A stretch of DNA of 64,000 nucleotides from Planctomycetota bacterium (GTDB lineage Bacteria > Planctomycetota > E44-bin39), in NCBI GenBank assembly GCA_004376375.1, contig SOJX01000127.1, positions 1-64,000 of the forward strand. The letters run 5' to 3'. Below the pieces are notes generated by a model, which was not told where the DNA came from, made no database searches, and saw only the letters and a list, made by a program, of their open reading frames with translations. Positions within the stretch are counted from its first letter, which is position 1. Each line of letters begins with the position of its first letter. Positions 45,944 to 54,246 of this stretch are shown here, in pieces. The translations under genes and the position numbers were made by a program.

Positions 45944-46861
45944 ATGATGAAATACTGGATCACGACGCACTGGCCGCCCCTGGAAGGCAACGGGCCTTCC
46001 TATGGCGTGTACATTTGCGATGGCCGCGAGGAGGCCGGGCTTGGTCTGCGCGCCGGGGACAAGGTGCTGATCTACGAGATCGGCTCCTGCCCGGATGTTC
46101 TGCACAAAAGAGCTGATGGGTCCGAGGAGTGGATAAGCCACAAACGCGGCCGCAAGGGAATCATCGCCATTGCAGAACTGGATGAAGAGCTGTACTGCGA
46201 CGATGATGAGCCGATGACCCACTACAGAGATGGAGCAAAGAGGCGCTGGTGTTGGCGGGCCGAAGGCCGGATGCTGAATGTCTCCGGGTTTGTGTCCTAT
46301 GCCCGAGCCGCTGAATTCATGGGCAAAGGCCCCGGATTCAGATTCCGCGCCATCGGCAAACGCAAGAGCGGTCTGCTGCAAATCGAGGAGGACGTTTACC
46401 GGGCCCTCGTCGAAGAATTCAAGCGGAACAGGCCGCCGGAGAAAGCTCCGCCGCGCAAGAGCCGGTTCATGCCACCGCGTCCTGGTCATGGAATGGGAGG
46501 CGAAGGCCCGGTCCACAAGGCGTTGAAGAAGGCCCTCTACTCCAAACCTTCCGACGTTCTTAGCATGCCCGGCCTGAAGGGCCTACACCTCGAATACCAG
46601 TTTGAGACCGGCGACCGCGCCGACGTGGTGCTGGAGGATTTCGAAGGGCGTTACATCACGGTTGAGGTCGAGGAGACCGTTGGCTTCGACAACATCACCG
46701 GGGTGCTGCAGGCGATCAAGTACAAGTATATGTTCGCGGTCAAATGCCGCCGCCAAAACGCGGAGGTTCTCGCGTTCCTTGTAGCGCACGAGATTGATGG
46801 CAAAGTCAAGGACCTCTGTTCCGAGTATGGGGTTGAATGCTTTCAGGTTCCGAGGCCGTGA
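45944..46861 (+). CDS. EVE-like/PUA domain protein with PD-(D/E)xK-like nuclease domain
   Basis: 305 residues. The start at 45944 (MMKYWITTHWPP) is preferred; the open frame extends to an ATG at 45887 whose extra 19 residues look unlike protein. Residues of about 2-150 look like an EVE/PUA-type fold that can bind modified bases (KYWITTHWPP, GLRAGDKVLIYE, KGIIAIAEL). After a proline/arginine linker, residues 185-305 resemble a restriction-endonuclease fold: an acidic DRADVVLED strand followed by YITVEVEE, then a helix and AVKCRR. The expected ExK reads ExE, so catalysis is uncertain. Together this is the layout of modification-dependent restriction proteins. A gene for an HTH regulator follows 13 bases later. 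Confidence 0.6.
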   Translation: MMKYWITTHWPPLEGNGPSYGVYICDGREEAGLGLRAGDKVLIYEIGSCPDVLHKRADGSEEWISHKRGRKGIIAIAELDEELYCDDDEPMTHYRDGAKRRWCWRAEGRMLNVSGFVSYARAAEFMGKGPGFRFRAIGKRKSGLLQIEEDVYRALVEEFKRNRPPEKAPPRKSRFMPPRPGHGMGGEGPVHKALKKALYSKPSDVLSMPGLKGLHLEYQFETGDRADVVLEDFEGRYITVEVEETVGFDNITGVLQAIKYKYMFAVKCRRQNAEVLAFLVAHEIDGKVKDLCSEYGVECFQVPRP

Positions 46862-46874
46862 AGAGGAGCGTGTG

Positions 46875-47093
46875 ATGACCGAAAACTCAGGCAATGTCTT
46901 AACCATCGAAGAACTGGCCGACTACCTGAAGATCTCCAAGTCCACGCTCTACAAGCTGGCACAAAACGGGGTTCTCCCTGGAATCAAGGTGGGCAGACAT
47001 TGGCGCTTCCACAAGGATGCTGTCGATGAATGGCTGAAAAACCACCCGAATCAACTAAGCAAGGAAGAAACCAAGGAAAAAGCGCATGGCTAA
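46875..47093 (+). CDS. Excisionase/MerR-like HTH DNA-binding protein
   Basis: 72 residues with a strong ribosome site (GAGGAG) fixing the ATG at 46875. It is the excisionase-family wHTH: LTIEELADYLKISKSTLYKL, then LPGIKVGRHWRFHKDAVDEW. It is closely similar to the protein at 57778. Such small proteins are found as regulators at the head of restriction and defence modules. The next ORF overlaps its stop by eight bases, which suggests translational coupling to a gene now truncated. Confidence 0.88.
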   Translation: MTENSGNVLTIEELADYLKISKSTLYKLAQNGVLPGIKVGRHWRFHKDAVDEWLKNHPNQLSKEETKEKAHG

Positions 47094-47172
47094 TGACGCC
47101 GAGCGCAAATTCCATTTAAGCGGGCTTGCAGCCCAGACTGTTTATGGAAAAGAGTATGCACACTTTCATTGA
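47086..47172 (+). pseudogene. Truncated 28-codon start of a lost gene coupled to the HTH gene
   Basis: An ATG inside the end of the HTH gene opens MANDAERKFHLSGLAAQTVY and stops after EYAHFH. Its base composition is like the HTH gene up to about 47140 and turns AT-rich just before the stop. It looks like the first codons of a downstream partner cut off by arrival of the AT-rich pair. No family identified. Confidence 0.4.
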
Positions 47173-48052
47173 TAAAATGATTCATAAAGTATTTGACGAC
47201 TTTCAAGAAGGCATTAATCAGAGAGAAGGTTTATGCGAATTGAAAGACCTTACATACAAGGGAAGAAATCTGCCTGATTATGAGAATGAGCTTATCCAGC
47301 AATATTATATGCTGCGATTTTTCCCCGCATACCTTGCAGAATATTATCTTATATATAGAAAGCTTTTCCGTAAGAGGTTTATCCGCTCGCCGCTAAACAT
47401 ATTTTCCATTGGTGTTGGGTGTGGCATAGACTATTATGGACTCCATTTTGCCGCTAAAGATGATGAGAACAATCGATTGAAGAATATGGAGTATACGGGT
47501 ATCGATCAAGTGGACTGGCTTTATTGGAATGATTTTGGACGAAAAAACATTCATTATATCGTAAAGGATATCACTAAATGGTCAAAACTCGACGAAGATA
47601 GCTATAACATCATTATTTTCCCAAAATCCATTGGCGAATTTAGTAACAAAACATTTACTCACATCAAAAATATTTTTCGCAATTCTACTTTCTCCGCAAA
47701 GCGAATTTATTTTCTCTGTTCATTAATGGATGTCGAATATGCAAAAGGAGTTGACATCGGGAGGCTTTCTTCGTTAGTTGATATAATGAAGCGGAAACAT
47801 GGGTTTTCGTGTCAAGATGACCCTGAAAAGTTCTGGCGTCTTAAAAAGGATGCGGGAATTATCACTGTTTGCAATGGATTTATGTATCCTGATGATATTA
47901 TCGACGAGTTAAGAAAGCTTTTGGAAAGGTGTCCTACATATATATCAAATGGCAATGAGTCATGCGAATCAAACTGCGCGAATATTAATCGATATCCAAT
48001 TCTCAGGACAAAGTATATGAATTATAGTATTCTGAGGCTGGAGAAGAAGTAG
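47144..48052 (+). CDS. SAM-dependent methyltransferase-like protein (AT-rich cassette)
   Basis: 302 residues from ATG 47144; an in-frame TTG at 47126 lies in the preceding sequence, and ATG 47156 is another option. A Rossmann-like SAM-binding pattern appears at IFSIGVGCGIDYYGL (motif I), then MEYTGIDQVDWLYWN (motif II, acidic Asp) and YNIIIFPKSIGEF (motif IV-like). The target is unknown. The C-terminal part has several Cys (CESNCANINRYP). The gene is far richer in A/T than its neighbours (bases 47641-47700 contain 17 G/C; 46021-46080 contain 41), which suggests separate origin. It pairs with the DUF1848 gene 35 bases downstream. Confidence 0.65.
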   Translation: MEKSMHTFIDKMIHKVFDDFQEGINQREGLCELKDLTYKGRNLPDYENELIQQYYMLRFFPAYLAEYYLIYRKLFRKRFIRSPLNIFSIGVGCGIDYYGLHFAAKDDENNRLKNMEYTGIDQVDWLYWNDFGRKNIHYIVKDITKWSKLDEDSYNIIIFPKSIGEFSNKTFTHIKNIFRNSTFSAKRIYFLCSLMDVEYAKGVDIGRLSSLVDIMKRKHGFSCQDDPEKFWRLKKDAGIITVCNGFMYPDDIIDELRKLLERCPTYISNGNESCESNCANINRYPILRTKYMNYSILRLEKK

Positions 48053-48087
48053 ATGCTTAAATCAATCACAGCATAGGAAGCTTACGC

Positions 48088-49092
48088 ATGAAATGGCCGA
48101 AAACAACCATAACAATTGATAAGAAAGAATCCCCAGCGATTGCACCACAGGTTATATCTGCAAGCCGTTCAACTGACATTCCTGCATTTTACGCAAATTG
48201 GTTTATTAAACGCCTTAAAGCAGGATACATCAAATGGATCAATCCGTTTAACCAACGTCCTCAATATATTTCCCTAACTAAAGTAAAAGCTGTCGTCTTC
48301 TGGACGAAAAATCCTTTGCCCTTAATACCCTATTTAACTGAGCTCGATAGACGTAAGATATCGTACTATTTCCAATTTACACTTAATGATTATGAAAAGG
48401 AAAAATATGAACCAAGGGTTCCTAAACTGGAAGACCGTATAAATGCGTTCATTACACTCTCTAAGCGCATCGGGAAAGAGCGCGTTATTTGGCGCTTTGA
48501 TCCCTTATTGCTCACTGAAGAGATATCGATTGATAAGTTGCTTCAGAGAATCAAAAATGTAGGCGATGCTCTTCGCTCATACACGAGCAAGTTAGTGTTT
48601 AGCTTTGTTGATATCAGTTCATATTCGAAAGTCAAACGCAATCTAAAACATGCCAATGTTAAATACACTGAATTTGATCCCCGCACCATGAAACAGGTTG
48701 GAGTAAAGCTAGCCAATTTAAGTAAACAATGGAATCTTGTAATCTGTACTTGTGGTGAGAAGATAGACCTCTCGGAATACGGAATAAAACACAACAAATG
48801 TGTGGATGATGAATTACTCCTCAGAATCTCAAATAATGATCAAGAATTGTCGGACTTGTTTGGACGTAAGAAATATTTCCAAAAAGAGATGTTCGATACG
48901 CCGGAAAACATTAGGAAATCGATAAAAGACCCAGGGCAGCGCGAAGAATGTGGATGTGTATTTAGCAAAGATATCGGACAGTATAATACCTGCCCTCATT
49001 TGTGTGTGTATTGCTATGCCAATACATCAGAGAAAACAGTCAGGAAAAACATGGAAAAGTTAACACCAAATGGCGATTCGATTGTATCTTAA
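48088..49092 (+). CDS. DUF1848 family protein with radical-SAM-like Cys cluster
   Basis: 334 residues. It has the family opening VISASRSTDIPAFYANWF, the KVKAVVFWTKNPLPLIPYL segment, WRFDPLLL, and the closing DPGQREECGC, then IGQYNTCPHLCVYCYAN. The last motif holds C302, C306 and C309 (Cx3Cx2C), the arrangement that binds the 4Fe-4S cluster in radical SAM enzymes, but placed at the C-terminus as known for DUF1848. The family's activity is unknown. AT-rich like the methyltransferase-like gene before it, so the two probably travelled together and may act together. Confidence 0.85.
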   Translation: MKWPKTTITIDKKESPAIAPQVISASRSTDIPAFYANWFIKRLKAGYIKWINPFNQRPQYISLTKVKAVVFWTKNPLPLIPYLTELDRRKISYYFQFTLNDYEKEKYEPRVPKLEDRINAFITLSKRIGKERVIWRFDPLLLTEEISIDKLLQRIKNVGDALRSYTSKLVFSFVDISSYSKVKRNLKHANVKYTEFDPRTMKQVGVKLANLSKQWNLVICTCGEKIDLSEYGIKHNKCVDDELLLRISNNDQELSDLFGRKKYFQKEMFDTPENIRKSIKDPGQREECGCVFSKDIGQYNTCPHLCVYCYANTSEKTVRKNMEKLTPNGDSIVS

Positions 49093-49155
49093 GCCCCAGC
49101 AACATAAAGATCGATGCGCTTGATAAGATGTCGCTGCCGGGCTTATGCTGAATGA

Positions 49156-52100
49156 TCAGGAACCGTAGAGATGCATTTGCTCGACTCGGATGTGTGCACA
49201 TTTTTCCTGCAGTATCTGGACTGTTTCAGGATGACAGGTGAACAATAGGACCTGGTTCAATTCCGCGAAGCTTGTTAGCACTTCCGCCATTGCCTGCGCC
49301 CGTGTTGGGTCAAAGTTTACTAGAACATCGTCCATCACAATGGGCAACGGACATAGCTGCTGGGCAAACTCCCTTGCTAAGGCCAACCGTAAGCACAAGT
49401 ACAGTTGTTCAGCAGTACCCCGGCTAAGTTCCTCTGGCTTTTTCCGACCAAGCGAGCGATCTATAATAGCTAGGCTCTGTCCGTCAGGTTCGACGACAAC
49501 CTTCTGGTAATTGTGGTCAGTGACTTTTTCGAACATTCTACTGGCTTCCGCCAGCACGCCAGGCTGACGATCACGAACGAATTGCGCGAGCGTAGTTTCG
49601 ATAACAGCCTTTGCAATTGACTTGATTTGCCATTCGTTTAAGGCCGCGACAAGCTCGCAGCGAACGTTCTCGATGTCGATCTCAATAGCTGGCACATCAG
49701 CGGATTCTTCGACAGTTTTCCGAGCCTTCATAGCATCTTGATGCTGACGTACCGCCTCTTCGTGGTCTCGAACTACCTGCTGAAGTTCTTGCTCGGCCCG
49801 TAATCGAGCCTGCTGCCATTCATCCACAAGCCCCGACCGGAGTTCCTTGAGCGTCTTGTCAGTTTCCAATCCTAGACCAACCCGATCTGTGATAATGCGC
49901 TCTAGCGATCCGATTTCGCCTCGAAACTCCTGTCGTTGCTTGAAAATCTCATGTTTTCGCCAGAAAGCAGGTTCGTCAATCACCCCAGCTTCGGCAAGGA
50001 GTTTATCACGTCGCTGGGAGCTTTGCTCTACCTGCTTTCGTGCTGCCTCAATGTTTGCTTCCAGATCAGCGATCTCACCCCTAAGTTGGATTAGTTCTTG
50101 GCGTTGTCCAGCATCTTTACGACATGCGTTTCGCAGTTGCAGAAACGAGTCGATGACCTGACCTTCAGGGGCATCATCATGGGCCAGGGGAGTGTTGGCA
50201 CGAGCAAGAAGCTCTCTGGCGCGTTTCTGCCAAGCGGTAATCGCTTTACGTAGTTGGTTAAGTGCTTCTTTCGCGGAGTCCAATTTCCTCACTTTTTCCC
50301 GGGCCGCTTCGACTCGTGGCAAAAAAGCAAGCACTCCATCCGGCGTCAAACCTTCGGGGATTTCACAGCCAGCTTTCCACTGCTGCCAGTCCTGTTCAGC
50401 TTGATCCTGCGCGTTTTGACCCCGGTCAAGATCTCTTTGCAACTCTTCGCGTTCTTCTTCATATTCTTGGAGTCTGTTGTTGGCTTCCTGAATACGGGTT
50501 TGTGCATCTTGCCATTTACTCAGAGCCCTGCGTTCCTCGCGCAGTTTCTTCTCTACAGCAGATAGTTCTTCTCGTGTTGCCGTTACGGAAAGAACTAGAA
50601 TCTCAGCTTGCTTAGAAATCGCTGTCCGCACGTTCTCCGCCTCTTTGCAAGTCTCGTCATACTGTTGCTTGGCCCGACGCAGACCGTCATCTAACCAGGC
50701 AGGCAAAGGAACTGCGGCCTTTTTTCTCTTGAGTAGCCAAACCGCAACAGCGAAAGCAATGCCAAGGCAAGCTAGCACCGCAAATCCAACCTTGTCGTCC
50801 ACAGCGAATCGCCAAGCTGCAGTGATTCCCGCGGCCAGAGCTCCAAGTCCAGTTAATATCACTGATGTTGCGCTTCCCGTCGCAGGAACATTGGGCAGGC
50901 TCTCTATGGTCCGCTGCCGATCCTCGACCAGAGCCTTATATCCGTCTGCCCGTACCTGGAGGTTCTCCTCCTTTGCCCACAACTCAGAAAACTGCGCAAG
51001 CGCTGATTCACGGGCCATCAAAGTAGCTTCATCCGGTGTCTTTGCCTTGTTATGTCTTGCTTGAATGCGGTCACGTTCTTTGATGGCGAAAGCAATCTGT
51101 TTTTCGATGGATCGTACTGGTTGGACTGCTTCGGCAATATGCGAAACCGCATCTGCCAATCGTTCTTTCCAGTTACGGACTTCTTCTTCTCGAGGCAATG
51201 ACGTATCGAATGCCTCTAGGCGGGAGCGGTCCCACTGTGGACCGAGAGACCGAAGCGCGTCTTCAAGATCTCGGCATGCTTCATCAATCCGTTGTTGCGC
51301 TCCAGACATCTGGTTCAAATGATCACGATGCAGGCGCAGATCCTCGTGATGAGCTTCGACCTCGTTGTTCAGTTGTGCTAATTTGTCCTTCAAACCGTGC
51401 TTAAAAGATTCGCATTGGTCGGCTTTGGCCTTATGAGCCGCCACTAGATCGTCCGATTTTACTTGGGCGGCACGGTAGTCTGCAGTAACCTCCGACATTC
51501 GGCGCTCGGGTTCCGGCGGAAACTCGTCAACAGCTTCTAACTGTGAGAGCTCGGTGCGTGCCCCCTCAAGCCTTTGGCACGTAGGCCAGAGTTCCATGAG
51601 GAGCTTGTATCGTTCCACCTGCCGCCTAAGACTCTCCTGGTTCTCTGTTGCCTCTTGAATGTGTGCATGGCATTTTTCTTCCTGCTCGTAGAATTCCGAA
51701 TAACGCGCGGCTTGATTCCTCGCTTCACGAAGCTCGTCGCTCAGTTTTCTGAACCGTTTGAGAAGATTAGCCACTTTTGTTTTCTGACGGCGAGGGGCAT
51801 GGATATCTCGAATCTCCTTTTCCAGCCTTCGGATTGCTTCTGTAGCAGAGTGTCCCGCGCCTGCGATCCCAGCAGAGAATATCCGATCACGGACCTCTTC
51901 GGATTTCAGTGTCTGCAACTCTTGGAGTTCCGAAAGGCTGAAAGCGAAAATCTGTTTGAACAAGCTCCTGTCTGCGCTGCCCAACAATTGGACCAGTTCT
52001 GCCTGGGAGGCCTGAGAACCATCAGGCAACGTTACTACAACAGGCGTTTTTTTTTCGGTGTATCGGGCTATCGTGATAGACCCTTTCCCCTCGACATCAA

Positions 52101-52323
52101 TGACAATCTTACCGCCATGCCGACCGCCTTTGAGGGGAGGAAAATCAGGCTCGCGGCTCCTGCCGGAAGGATACCCAAACAAAATGCCCCGCAGGAAACC
52201 TAGCAATGTACTTTTACCGGCTTCATTGGGACCGAGGAAAACCGTCATGCCATCGGGGAGATGCTCAAGCCCGAAGTCGTGAAACATGCCGAATCCATCA
52301 ATGTGCCAATCTCGAATCTTCAC
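49156..52323 (-). CDS. YhaN/SbcC-like ATPase with central membrane segment
   Basis: 1055 residues. It starts MKIRDWHIDGFGMFHDF, then Walker A GPNEAGKST (about 31-39). Long coiled coils occupy most of the protein. In the middle (about 475-530) lie two hydrophobic helices (SVILTGLGALAAGITAAW, FAVLACLGIAFAVAVWLL), as in the B. subtilis YhaN type. The C-terminal lobe has the ABC signature LSRGTAEQLYLCLR and Walker B PIVMDDVLVNFD. It is an SMC/Rad50-like ATPase that would load a nuclease partner on DNA ends. Its first codons overlap the metallophosphoesterase gene by four bases. Convergent with the AT-rich cassette. Confidence 0.9.
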   Translation of the reverse strand: MKIRDWHIDGFGMFHDFGLEHLPDGMTVFLGPNEAGKSTLLGFLRGILFGYPSGRSREPDFPPLKGGRHGGKIVIDVEGKGSITIARYTEKKTPVVVTLPDGSQASQAELVQLLGSADRSLFKQIFAFSLSELQELQTLKSEEVRDRIFSAGIAGAGHSATEAIRRLEKEIRDIHAPRRQKTKVANLLKRFRKLSDELREARNQAARYSEFYEQEEKCHAHIQEATENQESLRRQVERYKLLMELWPTCQRLEGARTELSQLEAVDEFPPEPERRMSEVTADYRAAQVKSDDLVAAHKAKADQCESFKHGLKDKLAQLNNEVEAHHEDLRLHRDHLNQMSGAQQRIDEACRDLEDALRSLGPQWDRSRLEAFDTSLPREEEVRNWKERLADAVSHIAEAVQPVRSIEKQIAFAIKERDRIQARHNKAKTPDEATLMARESALAQFSELWAKEENLQVRADGYKALVEDRQRTIESLPNVPATGSATSVILTGLGALAAGITAAWRFAVDDKVGFAVLACLGIAFAVAVWLLKRKKAAVPLPAWLDDGLRRAKQQYDETCKEAENVRTAISKQAEILVLSVTATREELSAVEKKLREERRALSKWQDAQTRIQEANNRLQEYEEEREELQRDLDRGQNAQDQAEQDWQQWKAGCEIPEGLTPDGVLAFLPRVEAAREKVRKLDSAKEALNQLRKAITAWQKRARELLARANTPLAHDDAPEGQVIDSFLQLRNACRKDAGQRQELIQLRGEIADLEANIEAARKQVEQSSQRRDKLLAEAGVIDEPAFWRKHEIFKQRQEFRGEIGSLERIITDRVGLGLETDKTLKELRSGLVDEWQQARLRAEQELQQVVRDHEEAVRQHQDAMKARKTVEESADVPAIEIDIENVRCELVAALNEWQIKSIAKAVIETTLAQFVRDRQPGVLAEASRMFEKVTDHNYQKVVVEPDGQSLAIIDRSLGRKKPEELSRGTAEQLYLCLRLALAREFAQQLCPLPIVMDDVLVNFDPTRAQAMAEVLTSFAELNQVLLFTCHPETVQILQEKCAHIRVEQMHLYGS

Positions 52324-53585
52324 TCGCCGGCCTCCCGTTGAAGTCTCTCTAATGCGATCATCTGAGCTCGCTCCAGCACGGAATCGTGGTCCAGCAAGTT
52401 CAGTTCATCTCGCAATTGGACAGGAATCTTGCTCAAGTCCAGCAGGTGTTGCTCAAAGAACTCCTGGCCTTGCTGTTTATCACCGCACAACGCTTTGGAG
52501 CAAGTGAGCACTTCCGCTAGGAAATCGCCTCGATCCTGGATTGCCTCCAAGTCGACTTCCGGATGGGTATGGTCGAGTATGTTTTCCCAATACAGTACGG
52601 AGCGCGAATCCGCGTGGTTTCTGCGTAATTCCCCGAGTAACTCATCTAACCTTTCAGGAGTCAGATCAGAATGGATTTCACTACCACCGGTTAGTGCGGC
52701 GCGAACAAGCAATAATCTGTCACTATTTTCTTCCTGAAGTTGACCGGCTCTCTCCTCAAGGGCCTGTTGTAGCCCTGCCAGATCGCTGATTCCGGCGACA
52801 TCTAGTGATGTTTGCACGAACCTAGCCTTGTCCACCGGGACGAACTCAACAGAATAAACATTGGTCGGATCAGCTTCTACAACGACCACTCCCTTGGGCC
52901 CGCTTTCGCTGGCCTTCGAGCTGCGACCTTGTAGGTTACCAGGATAAACAATCCACGGGTCGCGTCGATATTCGGTGGGGCGCCGGTGGATGTGTCCTAA
53001 GGCCCAGTAATCCATGCCGGCGTTCAGGAGATCCTCGATCTGACAAGGACTGTAATTATCGTGCGCAGGATTGCCCCCAATATTGCAGTGCAGAAGACCA
53101 ATGTGGAGACCTGCGCCATCCCCGCGCTTGAACCTTAAGGCCAGGTTCTCACTGACCTCACGACAGGCATAACTGATGCCATAGATATGAGCTACCGTGT
53201 TACCGCTGATCTGCACAGAATGGCAATCGACCTCACTGTCTCCGTAGACAATTACCCCCGGCGGCCACGTGCGAATAGCTGACCAACCGCCGAGGGGATC
53301 ATGGTTGCCGTGGACAATGAACACCTTAACGTTTGCATCTGAGAGCCTTTTCAGGCCATTCAGGAAACGCAGTTGTGCTCGTACTCCACGCTCTTCGCCA
53401 TCGTAAATATCGCCTGCCAGCAGCACAAATAAGCATTCACGCTGCAAGGCAAGTTCAACCAACTGATCGAATGCGTTGAGCGAAGCATCTCGCAGCATTT
53501 GGGCCACATGCTCATCCATAGCAGAGAGGCCCTTGAAAGGGGTATCCAAATGAAGGTCGGCTGCGTGCAGAAAAGTAAATCTCAT
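52320..53585 (-). CDS. YhaO/SbcD-like metallophosphoesterase (DNA repair exonuclease family)
   Basis: 421 residues from ATG 53585; an in-frame GTG at 53597 would add four residues. It has calcineurin-like phosphoesterase motifs: LHAADLHLD (metal site), LLAGDIYDG, VHGNHDP, LLHCNIGG and ALGHIHRRP. The C-terminal 150 residues are helical. With the overlapping YhaN-like ATPase it would form an SbcCD/Mre11-Rad50-like nuclease. Here the pair sits inside a defence-type island. In the promoter region a TTGCTA-17-TATCTT pair lies upstream. Confidence 0.92.
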   Translation of the reverse strand: MRFTFLHAADLHLDTPFKGLSAMDEHVAQMLRDASLNAFDQLVELALQRECLFVLLAGDIYDGEERGVRAQLRFLNGLKRLSDANVKVFIVHGNHDPLGGWSAIRTWPPGVIVYGDSEVDCHSVQISGNTVAHIYGISYACREVSENLALRFKRGDGAGLHIGLLHCNIGGNPAHDNYSPCQIEDLLNAGMDYWALGHIHRRPTEYRRDPWIVYPGNLQGRSSKASESGPKGVVVVEADPTNVYSVEFVPVDKARFVQTSLDVAGISDLAGLQQALEERAGQLQEENSDRLLLVRAALTGGSEIHSDLTPERLDELLGELRRNHADSRSVLYWENILDHTHPEVDLEAIQDRGDFLAEVLTCSKALCGDKQQGQEFFEQHLLDLSKIPVQLRDELNLLDHDSVLERAQMIALERLQREAGE

Positions 53586-53737
53586 GATTCGAATCACCTA
53601 TCTCGCCAGGTTCATCGCATAAACACAAGAAATTCCATCGCGCCAGTTATCAGGCGTCTACTAGCATCTGACGCTATTTCTTCGGAGAGCGATTTCTGTA
53701 ACTAATATGTGGGCTACCCCAACATTTCATTTAACTG

Positions 53738-53766
53738 AAGATAGCATCACTAACGTGTTATAGCAA
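53738..53766 (-). promoter_or_regulatory. Possible promoter for the YhaO/YhaN operon
   Basis: On the minus strand TTGCTA (53761-53766), a 17-bp spacer and TATCTT (53738-53743) lie about 150 bases before the start at 53585. Moderate match only. Confidence 0.35.
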
Positions 53767-54129
53767 GGGGAAAGAATAGATCGGAATCCCAAATTGGCGA
53801 TTTACATACGAATTACGCCAATAACTCGCCAGGGACTAAGCGCTTGGCGTTTAATATTTGGCTGCAGATTGCGGAAATACTACAGGCAGATAGTGATTCG
53901 TCGCTGCAAATAATATCAGGTACTGAAGCTTCGGAGCAGTCGGAAGCTGCAGAACTTAATCGGCAGTTGTGTAAAAAAACAAAGATTAAGATCCAGTATC
54001 CTACAGGCATACGGGAGCTAGCTAGGCTACTCCGGATCCCGGGGGCAACCCCCTTCGGAATTTTACCACACCCAATTTGTAACTGTTTTTCCAGTTTAAC
54101 GTCATTATATAACTGAAATTCTCATTCTG
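53767..54129. other. Intergenic stretch without a supported gene
   Basis: The gap between the yhaO-like gene and the Fic gene holds a TTG-start 90-codon frame (53844-54116). It has no ribosome site and its tail looks random, so it may be a decayed gene. The right part of the gap carries the Fic promoter and repeats. Confidence 0.4.
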
Positions 54130-54142
54130 TAAGCGATTTTCT
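54130..54142 (+). promoter_or_regulatory. Upstream operator-like repeat of the Fic gene, imperfect copy
   Basis: TAAGCGATTTTCT matches the two downstream copies (TAAGCGTTTTTCT) with one mismatch. It lies about 44 bp before the second copy. Confidence 0.4.
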
Positions 54143-54172
54143 AGCCTTGCGGAGAAAATAACCCTTATTTTC

Positions 54173-54236
54173 ATAAGCGTTTTTCTTGACAATAGCCGAA
54201 ATATAACTATAATTCCAGGAACATAAGCGTTTTTCT
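54173..54236 (+). promoter_or_regulatory. Fic gene promoter flanked by two identical operator-like repeats
   Basis: A perfect -35 TTGACA (54186-54191) and -10 TATAAT (54208-54213) are 16 bp apart. The 14-base sequence ATAAGCGTTTTTCT occurs at 54173-54186, overlapping the -35, and again at 54223-54236, just after the expected start and touching the ribosome site GGAGG (54237-54241). The copies are 50 bp apart, so a repressor could bind both. The promoter is strong and probably needs tight repression. Confidence 0.7.
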
Positions 54237-54246
54237 GGAGGTTCCC

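Noticed and set aside
53844-54116. 90-codon frame before the Fic gene
   Set aside because: TTG start, no ribosome site, random-looking tail, no recognisable domain; at most a decayed gene.
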